From Stramenopiles sp. TOSAG23-2 (lineage: Eukaryota > Sar), in contig LT649348.1 of NCBI GenBank assembly GCA_900128395.1, forward strand, positions 1-34,714: 34,714 bases of DNA. The letters are read 5' to 3'. The position numbers and the translations under genes are program-made. The notes beneath the pieces are model-generated. The model was not told the DNA's origin. It did not search any database and worked only from the letters and a program-made list of their open reading frames with translations. Shown piece after piece: positions 20,101-33,364 of the stretch; the first letter of the stretch is position 1, and the number at the start of each line of letters is the position of its first letter.

Positions 20101-23100
20101 ACCTCGGGAATACCCTTGACTATTTTAAATTGCCATCAACACACGGAAACGGCTGATATGGTAGGTGGATTGAGGCCAGTCAGAAATAAAGAAAGTATAT
20201 TTCAAACAATAACGGATCGTGTAAAGCAAATAATTAACATGATTCCTGACAGACATATAAGAGCGAGTAACGTGTCAAAGCAAAAGTGTATATCTTCAAT
20301 TTTAGCAAATCGTGATATTAAGTCTATGGTAGAAGAATGTCAAGAAATTATTGCGCAAGTAAGAAAAAATAATGAAGAGCACGCTGCAACTATAGGCATA
20401 GATGTTGAAGGTCATTTTCAAGCAATAAGAGAATTACAAAAAAAATATTTAGCGTTATTTGAATGGCAAGATGGCCCGTTGGTAAATTCGATGAAATCTG
20501 GGGAATATTTATTGCTTGATGAGCTATCTCTGGCCGAAGATGCAGTTTTGGAGCGATTGAATAGTGTTTTAGAGCCGTCGCGCACAATAGTTTTAGCTGA
20601 AAAAGGTGGAGACAATGATGCAGTAGAAATTGTAGCAACGGAAAATTTTAGGGTATTTGCAACGATGAATCCAGGTGGAGATTTTGGAAAGAAAGAACTA
20701 TCGCCTGCTTTGCGAAATCGATTTACTGAACTTTGGGTACCGGACATTGATAATCAGGATGATCTAAAAAGTATAATTGAAAAACAGTTATCACCATTTA
20801 GCAATTTAATTAAAAAATTTGCATCTCCCCTGCTAGCATTTGTCAATTGGTTTAATAATGGTGCGGGAGAGGATAACCAGCACAGTCTTGCCTCTCGTTG
20901 CTTGAAATTAACACTTCGAGATATTCTTTCATGGGCAAGTTTCATTGGAACAACTAATGATAAAGTGGGTCTGGAGCCTTGGTTATGTTATGTTCATGGT
21001 GCATCCCTAGTCTTGTTGGATGGATTGGGTCTTGGCGCTGGTTTATCTACTACTGCTGTACAAGCCATTCAAAGTAGATCGTATCAGTTTTTAATGAATC
21101 AAGTACCTAAAGAGAAAATAGATTCTTTAAACGGGTTTGAATTTGGGGAGCTTTTAGTGCATCCACCTTCTGTAGATGATACTGGAAAGGCTATGAGCGT
21201 CGGTCCATTTAAAATTCCGTTAGGGCCTCATATGAAAACTGATTTAGCCTCCAGCTCTTTGAATTATTCATTAACAGCACCAACAACAGGGTTAAATCTT
21301 TCTAGAGTTATGCGAGCACTGCAATTAAACAAACCTATTTTATTGGAGGGTAGTCCAGGTGTGGGCAAAACTAGCTTAATATCAGCATTGGCAAAAGCTT
21401 CAGGCCATAACTTGGTACGCATTAATTTATCTGAGCAATCAGATATATCAGATTTGCTTGGTTCAGATTTACCAGTGCCAAATTCTGATGGAGGTGAAGA
21501 TGCTCAATTTGCTTGGTGTGACGGGGTATTTCTTCAAGCATTGCAAGCTGGTGATTGGGTGTTATTAGACGAGTTAAATTTGGCACCGCAAGCCGTTCTA
21601 GAAGGGTTAAATGCGTGTCTAGATCATCGATCTACCGTTTATATTCCAGAAATCGATCGTTCGTTCCCATGTCCTCCATCCTTTCGAGTATTTGCTGCAC
21701 AAAATCCACTACAGGAAGGTGGTGGAAGAAAAGGTCTTCCACGTTCATTTTTAAATCGATTTACAAAAGTCTACGTAGAACCTTTAACGCACGATGATTT
21801 ATTCTATATTACATCTTCCATGTTTCCACAGTTTGTTGATGGAGAAAACATGCACAATAGCGATAAAACTGGAGACAATATGGTTTCAAAAATGATTAAA
21901 TTCAACACTCAGATTCAAGAAGATACAATGGTCAATAAAATTTATGGTAGACAAGGTTCTCCATGGGAATTCAATTTAAGAGACATATTCCGCTGGTGTG
22001 AAGTGATGCAAAATAGACAAGCTGGCAACTTTGATCCATCAAAATTTATCGATATGATTTATTTACAGCGTATGAGGTCTACAGATGATTTTGAACATGT
22101 GTTAAACCGATTTAAAGATATATTTGGTTACGAGGTTCAAACTAAAATGTTCCCAAAGTATTATTTAACTCCATCATATCTTCAAATAGGGTCGTCTTTT
22201 TTAAAACGATCTGCTAATTGTGTCAAGGAGAACAATATTCCATATCCACGTGGACTTGGTAGACAAATGGAGCATATTATGGCGTGTATTGAAATGTCTT
22301 GGCCTTCGCTATTAGTTGGTCCTGCTGGATCTGGAAAAACTAGTTCTGTTAGATGGCTGGCTAATATGACTGGTAATACTCTACGAGAAATTGTTTTAAG
22401 TAATTCAACAGATGCAACAGAACTTTTAGGTTGTTACGAGCAAATGAATAAAAAGCAAAAACGTCAAAAATATATTGAAAACCTGATAGATTTTGTAGAA
22501 AATTTCATATCCGTAATGGTACTGAATGATGGCAAATTAGTTCTCAATGGAGAATTGATACAATCGAAATTACAATTATTAAAATTGAAATTTTCGCCCG
22601 AAACGAAAGGAGTTGCAAAACATATTTTAAAAACAATCCGAAAAATTTATGCAAGCTACATGACACTTGAAGTTGATAAGGATGAATTTGATGTCCAGCT
22701 TAATTATTTTTTCTCCGGGATATCTCACCTGAAAAGCGATAAAGATTCCAAAATGGTTGGTAGGTTCGAATGGATCGATGGTGCATTGGTAAAAGCTGTT
22801 GAAAAAGGAGAATGGTTGTTGTTGGACAATGTAAATTTTTGCAATGCAAATGTATTAGATCGCTTAAATTCTTTGTTTGAACCAGGTGGCAAGCTTTTAA
22901 TTAGTGAATGTGGGTTAAAAGATGGAAAAGCAAGAATTGTATCTCCTCATAAAAATTTTAGAGCTTTTTTAATAATGAATCCTTTGCACGGGGAAATTTC
23001 AAGAGCTATGAGAAATAGGTGCATTGAAATATGTTTCACAGGTACCGCAACTGGAGAAGATTTATTGGATATATCTAGAACCAACGGTGTGATGAATCTA

Positions 23101-26100
23101 TCGTCCGCGATGACGTTACGAAATGTCCATGAAAAATTAAATTCGTCTAAGAAAAGTCGCTTAACACAGGCCAACCCAAGAGACTTTTCACTTTTTTCGA
23201 AAGTTGTTTCTTCGCAAATATCTCATGGCTCCGACATAAAAGAAGCTTTGCAGCGTGGGATTCTGCAAGTTTATTCTTCATATAAAATTAATTGGGATGA
23301 TTTACAAGATAGTTTGAAATTACAGCGACTTGAATCCAGCTACCCTAGCATTTATCCGGCATATTTGCAAATTATAGAAGGTTTTGACACAATCCCATAT
23401 ACCTATCAACGGGATGCTGCTTATTTTACATATTTAGTTCAAACGCAAAATGAAAATAAACTGGCAATAAATTCTATGTTTCTAAATTGTTCAAATGAAG
23501 GGAGTGATTGTCTGACAGTGAACATTTCAGAAGACTTTATTCGTGAAGCTTTAAAACATTTTATGTCATTTGGTTCTATCGTTGATTGGGAAGAAAGGTT
23601 ATCTTGGTTGTCATCGTATGTAAAAAATACTAATAATATAGTTGAAACGGCATGGTTGAATGATATAATAGTAGAAGTTGGGAAAACTGTATTGCAATCT
23701 AAATTATATCGTGCAATTATTTCCACAACTAATGAACTATTGGAAGGAATAAAATTATCATTTTTGTCTAATGTTGATGATGATCATGTATACAATTTGA
23801 TTCATCTCTTGTACAATCATGTCCCATTTTTACAAAATAATGACGAATTATGCGCAAGAGTCTCCGCAGTTATTCAACGTTTACAAAATTCTACTGCCAT
23901 ATCTCTATGGCATAAGCTTTTGGTGCTTACAAAAAACTTTAAATTATATTACACTAATGTAGTGTCGATGGTTTGGAATTCTAAATTAATTATTGGTATC
24001 AAAAAGCATTTGAAAACTAGCTTTCAACATATTAGGACGTCTCTATCGATATTTGATAAAATAAATGAGTTTGTAAGTATTACGATAAATGCTGAGTGGT
24101 ATGAAGAAGAATTTGCTGTCAGCTTAAATGAAATGTTGGTTAAACGTGATGCATTCCTAAATACTTTGTATTTAAAACGTACAAATGGAGTTGCAATGAT
24201 AGATAATGAAACTTTTTTCTGCCTTTCCTCTCTACGAGATAGCATTGTTAACAAGCTGGATGATGCTGTGCAACACATGACGATACCGAATACTATAAAA
24301 AGGGGTAAAGATCATCTTCAAGATCATACAGCAATTGTTTATAAACTTGTAGTTGAATATATTAGTGGAATGAAGGGGAATAATATTTTAGGTCGTAGTT
24401 TATTGTGGGAACAAGACGGGTGTCCAGTAGTTCCATCAACTGAGAAATTACACTTAGCAATCAAAAATTTACGAATGTGTGATTGGAGAAATATACAAGA
24501 TGGCACTTTAAGGCTCGATAACTTATTGGACGCTTCCCAAAATATCATTGTTGATTCATTCAAGCTAAAGAAAAATATTTTAGACGCTTTATGCACTTTA
24601 GAATGGGCTAGTAAAAATAGTAACACCCAAGCGGTTGATGTGGATACTATCATTGCTGTCATAAATGCTGAAAGAGATAAACTTACAACTGATTATGAAA
24701 AGGAGGTGGAAAACTTTTGCTCAAATGATGATACCGATGATGACGTAAAGTGGATTTTACAAATTGGAAATTCTCATCAGCGAACGGTGTCAAATGCATG
24801 GATAACAATAAGATCGTGGAATGTTGTAGATCGATATTATTTATTAGAAGAACGCGATATTATTTATAGCTTATTCAGTCTGAAAAAGGAAGTATTGCAA
24901 ACCATGTCAAATGATTCAGGGAATGACAAGGCAATTCATGGAGAAATGAAAGATAGATTGGTGAATTTACGTTCTAAGATTAATTTTTTCTTAGAAAGAG
25001 TTATTGATATTTGTAGTTTCTCTCCCATGCATTTAAGTTCATATCAACATTTAGTTTGGTCATTACATGATGAGGCGAACTTTAAATACAAAACAATATA
25101 TACAATGTTAAAACAGATTCTCTCAAATGTACTTTTTCACCATCATAAAGCTTTATGGAATCCGGTTACAATAGATTCACAAAATGAAAGCACGCTATCA
25201 CTTCCACTGAAATATCAGGTAGGTGATTCACAAGGACAACTTTTTGACAATAATGTTGCGACGAGAAGTTTATCTGGGCCTGATCGTTTAAAAATCAGTG
25301 CGGTAAGCTATTATCTAAATGAAAGTTTATCAATGTTTGGGTTACAGGAAGCAAAAATTTTAGACGTAAATCCAAAAAGGAATTATTTTGCACAAATTTT
25401 GCGATGGGTATCTCAAAATAAAAAATTAAATGTAGCAAATGAACTGGAGATGCAATGGACACTGTTCGTTTTAACTCTTTCGAATTTCATATCATCAAAT
25501 AACGACTACGAGCGATTTCTGTCAATCAAAAGAAATTCATCAAGTTTAGTTTTGATTGAAACTTTTGTAAAATCTTGCGAAGATATACGAATCAAAAATA
25601 CGTTTACGCAACAACTTATATCAGCAATACTACAGCTTTTATGTAAAGATGATAATTTCAACAAAGGTTTAGTAGAAACTGATACAGTCATAGCTAAATC
25701 AAGTGTTTTTATTGGCCTTTTACGTTTTCACTTGATGTTGCCGAGTTCTCCATTAGATCCATCCGAAGAAATATTATACAAAATTAACGCAAATAATAGT
25801 CGTATGGAGAAAATAAAACAGGAGATAACAGTAATAGTTGCTCACAGAAAGATATGGAATGGATGTGATGTAAATAATATTGACAAAATTGAAGAGTTGA
25901 AGATATTACATTTAGAATTAGTATCGCTTAAAGAGAAAACGTTGGAATTGAAAAAAAATATTGTTCATAGACCTGGTGGTAAGCAAGCCTTTGCGTCTCT
26001 TTATCGCGAGCTATACAATGGTGCAAATACTGTTTTTGGTGAAACTAAGATCATGCAGATTATAAACAGCATTGAAGAAAACACTGTGCATAAACACTCG

Positions 26101-29100
26101 ATCGAGGAAACGTGGCAATCTAGTACTTGTCAATTTATTCATGGTGTAACGAAAAGTTATTATGGCTACGAAGATGTGATAACTCCAATTTTATCCTGTG
26201 TTTATCAGATCAAGCAAGGTGTTCGCTTATTATTGTTGAATTCGAAGACACGTGCATCAAAACTTTCGGAGAATATGGAATTAAATGCTTTATTTAATAA
26301 TTTCCTAGCTTTGCCAAGTAGCAGAAATTTGTCTTCTTACAAGTCAATTTTGGATTCTTTACCTGACAAAATTAAAATTCTAGTGTTACATGCTGTGTTA
26401 AATTATCAAATGATAGCCCGATTCAAGGAAAACAGTCCAAATGTTCTAAAAGAATTTGATGACGTATTTCTAGAATATGTTTATATTTGGCAAAGAGCAT
26501 CAGCAGAGAGGGAGAAGCAGGAAATGGAAGATTCAAGCATTTATAAATTTGAAGATAAAGAATTTGATGAAACAGTTGTAGATGAAGAAGGATTCCAAGC
26601 ATTTTTCCCTAAGACTTTGTTTGCTGATAGTAAAATTGAAGAAGAAGAGGGAGAGGAGGAAGAAACGAATGACAAAGAAAAGAAAACAACAGAATTAAAA
26701 ACTAAAATTACTGATCTTTCAGAAGATGATCTTTATTTCATTGTGAAAAAATACAGTAAAATATACAATGATGATTCAGAAACGTTTTCATATGCCGTTG
26801 ATGCTCAATCTGAGAGTGTAGTATTATGTGGAACTGCTGCTATGGGAATGTCAAAAGAAATGAATATAAGATTTGAAGATGCAGCAAATACAATTCCCCT
26901 TGGTAATTTATGTTACATGGCTCTTCAAGTTAATAATTTAGAAGGTGGGTCTAGTGATAGTGAGATTGGATCGTCAAATATTAGTGCGATAAATGGAAAC
27001 GAAGATATATCATTTCAATCATTTCATTTTGGTTACAATGCAGCAGAAGCATCAACCGCTATACCTGTGGTCAATAATTTATTGCATAAAGTCCATAATC
27101 TTCTACAGCGTTGGCCTGGAAATCATATATTGTTTGAAATAGTTCGGGCTGGAGATCATATTTTAAGAATGTCGTCAAAAAGCTCATTATATCAAATATT
27201 GGTGAATATCGAAAATCTATCGAGAAAATCACAGGCATGGGAGCAAGTTTCCAGTAGAGAATTCAGCATTGCTACAGAATTAAAATCAATATCCAAATTA
27301 ATTATCAAATGGCGCAAATTAGAGCTAAAATCTTGGCCTAGTCTATTGAAATACCAGGAAGACTGTATTGAAAAATCTGCGTCAAAATGGTGGTTGAGAT
27401 TGTACAGCGCAATTGCAAAGCATGCTACATTTGCAGGAGAGGCGTCAACGACTTGGATAAATGGAAAATCTGTACAGGATAAGAGTGCAGAAAATACTGG
27501 CTTGAAAGAATTGTACGATGTACTCGACACATTTATACGTACATCAAATGTTGGGGAATATAAAATACGATTAAATTTTCTCAAAATGTTTAGCAATCAA
27601 TGCTTAACGCAAGCAAACTTTGAGGGTAAAGCTGGTTACAAGCGAGTAGGTCGCTTTTTAGAACATGTATACCGATACCATTTGCAGCACCAGCTGTTGA
27701 TTGATGATACGCATAGACAGATTAAATCGCCAGTAGAAAAAAAATTAACAGACCATTTAAAGTTAAGCAAATGGGATGATCAGACCTATTATTCTTTAAA
27801 AGAATCTTCAGAAAAATCCCATCGAATTTTATATCGTATAGTAAAAGAATATAAAAATAGACTTTTAATGCCAATTGACCAACTTATTGATGTAAATGTG
27901 AATTCAAACGGTGGTGCTGGTGGTTCCGAGAATCTTCAAGATGTCAATGTGTACTTGAAGAAAGATAATCACAGTTCGTCCTCTATTTACAATTCTTTAG
28001 TGACATGTATTAATAATAACGCTTTTTTGGCAACAAAGAATAATGATCTTGCCAATATAAATAGCAAATATGCTGGTAAATTGACACAATTTGCGGCAAA
28101 GATGAAAAAAAATAATTCTTCTATTATGGATACGATTGTAGTATCTGCGGCAGACGTATTTGCTACCAATGTGATTGAGCGTACAATTGCTCTTGCAAAT
28201 GGGGGAAAAGAAATTACAAAAGTTACAAAAAAACGTGCGTTTGTTGGACTACTCAAAACATTGAAAGAACATGGTATTTCCAATTCTCTTGCAACCTTGC
28301 CAAAAGAGTTATCTGACAATGTATCCATTTTTGAGTTAAACATTATGCCAAAATGTTTAAAATCTGGTCATGTTATGAAAAGGGCTGACGATTATTATTA
28401 TCGCAATATGCAACAGCTGCAACGATTACGTATGTCAGCGCAAGCATCGTCTCCTCATCCTGATATCAGCAATTTGGAAGTCAAATTAATGCATGGATAT
28501 TCTGAAAATTTAATGTTAATATTAATTCAGCAGCGGGAAACGATCTTCTCTTGTACAAGGACTTTGCAACACTTTCAAAATTGTTACCAATTATTGAATT
28601 CGATCCACAAAAGTTCAAGTTATACCTCGCACGAATTGTTTCTGGAAATTCTTGATAAATTTTGCCAATCTTGCAGAGACATTGAAATACAATTAAATGA
28701 CTTGGTACTTTTTATACGTGAAGTAGATCGTGCTTGCAAATATGATAAAACTCAAAGTGTAACCCAACACGTTGAATCTAGTATAAGACACTTAAAAAAA
28801 GTACATGATCACTGTCAATCAAATATATTATCTTATGAGAATAGGACAAGTGGAACAAAGTATAAAGTTGTTCTTGAACCAGAAAATTTGCAAACATATT
28901 TATGCAATGAAATGGATACACTCACAGGACAATTTAAACAAGTAATATCAAACACCAAAATAGAGCAACATGTTGCAAATGAACAATTTCAAGTTATTTT
29001 AAACACCTTTGATGCAACTTTAGATATTCTTAGGCAAATTAAAGGTTTTAATGTCAAAGATGTATTAGCAAGTACAAATGGTAGCAAAGGTACTGCACAA

Positions 29101-32100
29101 TTTACATCACTGTTAGATGAATTTGTCAAGGAATGTTTGATAAGCTCTCAAAAAGTAACTCGTTTACAAGTTGGTGATGAATCAAAAGATGGCAATAAGA
29201 AGATGGTAACAGATGATATTGTTGAAAACATTTTATTAGGTGCATCACATAGAACAGTTAAATACACAATGAAAGCATTATCGATGGACCGCGTATTGGA
29301 TAAATTTGAAAAATTGTTACAATCATATGCGGATCCAGCAAAATCATCATCTATATTGGAAGGTTTTGGAAAGTTCGTTTCAAATGTAGAAGACTCTTTT
29401 TTAAAGTCGATCAACCGTTCGATTGCAACTAATAAAGGCTTTTCAAAGTTAATGTATGTCTTACTACGTTTATTTCGTGTCCTATCAGCTAAAGGATATT
29501 GTCAACCTGATATTGATGAAGATGGTGAAGCAGAAGATGAAGGTGGTGATGGAGAAGGAACTGGTATGGCCGATGGTAGCGGTAAGAAAGATGTTAGTGA
29601 TGAAATTGAAGATGAAGAACAGGTACTTGGATTGCAAGACGATGAGCAAAATGAGCAACAAAAAGATAATGAGGAGCAAAAAGCTGATGATGGATTAGAA
29701 ATGACCACGGATTTTGAAGGGCAGCTAGAAGATATTAACGATGACAATAAAGAAGAAGAAGAGGATGAAAATGAAGATGATGAAGACGAAGAAGAGGTGG
29801 ATAGAGAAATGGGTGATATAGACGAAGAGGATGAAAATGTCGTTGATGAGAAAATGTGGGACAATGAGGAGGATGAGGATGAAGATATGGAGGATGATAA
29901 ATTTGAGAAGGATTCTAAAATGCAAGATGATGGAGAAGATGAAATGAGAACAAAAGATGATGATGATGAGGATGATGAAAAAGAAGATAACAATGATCCA
30001 AATAACGACAAAAATGAGAAACAGCAACAACCAGTAGAGGAAGAAGAGGATGAATCAAAAGATGATGGAGATAAAGATGATTTGAAAGAACAAGTAAATG
30101 AGGAACAAGAGGAAGAATCACACGGATTGCCGATTGAAAATGAGGAGGAAGAACAGGAGGAAAACGAAGATGATTTAGATCTACCTGAAGAAATGCAACT
30201 AGATGGAGATGATTCCGATGGTGGTGAATCTGTGGAAGAGAAAGACGATGAGGATGATTCTGAAAAACCAGATGAAAAAGATGTAGTTGGAGAAGAAGAA
30301 GAGGAAGAGAACTCGAAAGATGGTGTAAGTGGTCAGAATGAAGAAGAGGAGGATCCAAAAAATAAAAAAGAAGAAGAGGATGAAAAAGATTCAAAAGAAG
30401 AAGATACCAAAAACCAGATGCAAAACCCTATGAAAAATGAAAATAATATGGATGAAAATGATGAGGAGCAGAAAAAAGATGAACGTGATGGAGGTGCAAC
30501 AAATTCAAGTGCTGATAATTCCTCTGGTGCAAATGGGGGTGAGTGGCAGGTTGCACCAAATCAAAGTCCAGACGAACATCCAGGTAGTGATAAAAATGAA
30601 GACATGAATAGGCAAAATGAAAAAAATAATTTAAATCCATATCGTAATCCTGGTGATGCATCAAAAGAATGGCATAGACGTTTGGATATGGTTGAGGAAG
30701 ATGTGAAAAAAGATGAAAATGAAAAAAATAAGGATAGCAACAAAGACAATGGTGCTCCAGGTCAGAATCAACAATTTGCATTTGATCAAGAGAAAGATAA
30801 ACGTGGAAATGATGGAGATCAAGTGTTAGCTCCTAAAGAAAATGATAATGAAGAGGTTGTCAGTAAGGATATGGAAATAGTTGATTCTGATGGTGAAGAT
30901 GATGATAATAATAAAACTGCTAATGAAGTTGATGTAAATAATTTGCGTGATGATGAAGATATCGATATGAAAGATAATACAACAGATAATACTAATACAA
31001 ATATGCCAGTAGAAGCTGACAATGAGAACAAGGAGGAGGAAGAAGAGGAAAGCAAAATGGACATTGTTGAAAATAATACGATATCCGATTTAGAAAATAT
31101 GAATGATGATGAACAAAAGGAGGATATGGACGATCAAAATGAAAGTGGAGGAGAAGAAGAAGAAAGTAACAATATGGACAACATTGAACATATAGATGAG
31201 AGTATGAAGCCGGGTACAATTATCAAAGATGGTCATGAAAAATTTGCTATGCTAACATCAATGACATCAGAGGCGTCATCAAGACTTTGTGAGCAATTAC
31301 GCCTAATCCTCGAACCAACACTAGCTACGAAATTAAAAGGCGATTATCGAACTGGAAAGCGTATCAATATGAGAAAAATTATTCCATATATTGCATCATC
31401 TTTTAAAAAAGATAAAATATGGCTTAGACGTAAAAAGCCAAGTAAGCGTGAATATCAAATTTTGTTGGTAATCGATGATTCCAAATCGATGGCATCAGCT
31501 GGAGATGTATCGAAAGCTAGTCCTGGTGAACTGGCTTGCGAATCTATGGTAACATTGGCAAATGCTTTGACAAGGTTAGAGGTGGGTGAATTAGGTATTT
31601 TATCATTTGGTTGTGATGAAACGAAAGTAGTACATGATTTAGGAACTCCTTTTTCTGCTGATGCAGGTGCAAGTGTTCTTGAAACGTTAACATTTGGTCA
31701 AGAGTCCTTAGGAGATGATACACAAAGTATGACAAAATGCGTAAAGCAAATCTTTAATTATTTTGTCGAAGCGCGGAAACACGGTGGATCGTCAACAAAT
31801 ATCAATCATTTGCAAATTGCATTTATCATTACAGAAGGTATTTTTCATGATGATGCTAGAAAACATGTGCCATATTGGATAAGACGTGCAACGGAACAAA
31901 ATCAATTGATTGTTATGATTATGATTGACAAAGAAGGTCAAGGTACAAAGAAAGGCATTGCATCGCTTAAGCGTGTGAAATATGTAAAAGGAAGGCCAAC
32001 GTTTGTCAGTTATTTAGATGATTATCCTTTTCCATATTATATTAATGTTGGAAATGTGGAAGAGGTTCCTGAAGTGATTGCAGATGCTTTAAGGCAATGG

Positions 32101-32121
32101 TTTCAATTGATAAATTCGTGA
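15253..32121 (+). CDS. MDN1: midasin (Rea1), giant AAA+ ribosome-assembly ATPase
   Basis: One uninterrupted 5622-codon frame. Midasin is a dynein-like AAA+ motor that strips Ytm1- and Rsa4-type assembly factors from pre-60S particles in the nucleolus and nucleoplasm. Six Walker A motifs are visible: GSPGSGKT (428-435), GETGCGKT (797-804), GPTSSGKT (1305-1312), GNTGCGKT (1601-1608), GSPGVGKT (2033-2040) and GPAGSGKT (2356-2363). Their Walker B segments include LLDEIN, ILDELN, LLDELS and LLDELN; AAA1 (IEDID) and AAA6 (LLDNVN) lack the usual DE. A long helical linker (about 2650-4740) leads to a Asp/Glu-rich region (about 4753-5316), then the block RLCEQLRLILEP and the MIDAS domain with DDSKS (5408-5412) and Thr5490; the third site reads ITEG (Glu5528). 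Asn/Ser homopolymer inserts occur at about 258-320, 617-630 and 909-997. It is longer than yeast Rea1 (about 4910), largely because of these inserts and the acidic region. Confidence 0.98.
16033..16185 (+). repeat. AAT/AAC/AGC trinucleotide tract in MDN1 N-terminal region
   Basis: In-frame runs of AAT, AAC and AGC code an Asn/Ser/His-rich insert before the first AAA+ module. Comparable tracts lie at 17107-17139 (AGT run, poly-Ser) and 17995-18035 (AAT/AAC run inside the AAA2 insert). All keep the frame. Confidence 0.9.
29509..31200 (+). repeat. GAT/GAA-rich acidic coding tract of MDN1
   Basis: About 1.7 kb of purine-rich coding sequence (GAT, GAA, GAG codons) encodes the Asp/Glu-rich tether between the linker and MIDAS domains. 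This acidic segment is a hallmark of midasin in all eukaryotes. Long spurious frames on the opposite strand (Ser/Leu/His-rich) are shadows of this composition. Confidence 0.9.
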
Positions 32122-32336
32122 GGTTGGAGAAGAGGAGAGAGAAAGGACATATGTGTGTGAATTATACCTTCGTATATAAATAAGTTGTAAAAAATACAAA
32201 ACATATTTTTTTCCAAAAAACAATTTTCACTTTCAAGTACAAAAAATACCTAATCTGACCTATCAAATATATCAAACACTACAAATCTACTGAGTATATA
32301 AAAAGAACTATATTAAGTATAAATATGATAGGAAAT

Positions 32337-32700
32337 GAAAAACAGAAAACATGGCAGAAAAACACAATTTTTACGAGTAAAATGTTGAAAGAACTATCTC
32401 CATGCTAATTTTATAATGCTATTTCCATATATCAAAAAAAACTTCATAGGGACAATTATCATAAATATAGAAAATAACAAAAAATCTCCATACTATAGTT
32501 TTAAGTACTCTAACAAAAAGAAAAACAGAAAACATGGCAGAAAAACACAATTTTTACAAGTAAAATGTTGAAAGGCGCCTGTCCATGCTAATTTCTACAT
32601 GCTATTTCCATATATTAAAAAAACTTCATAGGGACAATTATCATTACTATAGAAAATAACAAAAAATCTCCATACTATAGTTTTAAGTACTCTAACAAAA
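32337..32700. repeat. repeat family A, two tandem copies of about 182 bp
   Basis: Copies at 32337-32519 and 32520-32700 both begin GAAAAACAGAAAACATGGCA and end TACTCTAACAAAA. They differ at scattered positions, for example ACTATCTCC against GCGCCTGTCC in the middle. There is no coding frame. It is the first block of the gene-free repeat array at the right of the window. Confidence 0.95.
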
Positions 32701-32778
32701 TTATGTAAATTAGACTACCAAATTTATACTACATTTCTATAACACCTCAAACACGAATATTTTTGCCAATTTTATTTT

Positions 32779-33364
32779 CATTTTTAAAAGTTCCGCCAAA
32801 GTGGGTACGAAAATTGAGAAATTTCATCAGATATATAAAATTTGCATTACGTCTCCAAACATCATTCCCAACATTTTAAAGTCATATAAACTACCAAATC
32901 CTTTCTTTATATATATAACTTGTATCTCTAAACTCCAACCAAAATAAATATTACATTTACATGAAACGCTAGACCCAAAATGACTTTTCACTAAAAAATG
33001 CACATTTTTTAACACTTTTATTAAGGTTTTACAAGCCTATCCCATAGTAAGGGTACTTTGACATGCAATCTATCATTTTTAAAAGTTCCGCCAAAGTGGG
33101 TACGAAAATGGAGAAATTTCATCAAATATATCAAAATTGCATTATGTCTCACAACATCATTCCCAACATTTTGAAGTCATATAAAGTTCCACATCCTTAC
33201 TTTATATATTTAACTTGTATCTCTAAACTCCAACCAAAATAAATATCATATTTACATGAAACGCTAGACCCAAAGTGAATTTTCACTAAAAAATGCACAT
33301 TTTTGGACACTTTTATTAAGGTTTTACAAGCCTATTTCATAGTAAGGGTACTTTGACATGCAAT
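32779..33364. repeat. repeat family B, two tandem copies of about 290 bp
   Basis: Copies at 32779-33069 and 33074-33364, offset 295 bases. They share CATTTTTAAAAGTTCCGCCA at the start and AGGGTACTTTGACATGCAAT at the end, with about one difference per few tens of bases and small variants such as CGAAAATTGAG against CGAAAATGGAG. No coding frame is supported. Confidence 0.95.

Noticed and set aside
29485-30781. Several overlapping minus-strand frames rich in Ser, Leu and His
   Set aside because: They are mirror readings of the Asp/Glu-rich coding tract of MDN1; the composition follows entirely from GAT/GAA codons and none begins with a credible gene context.
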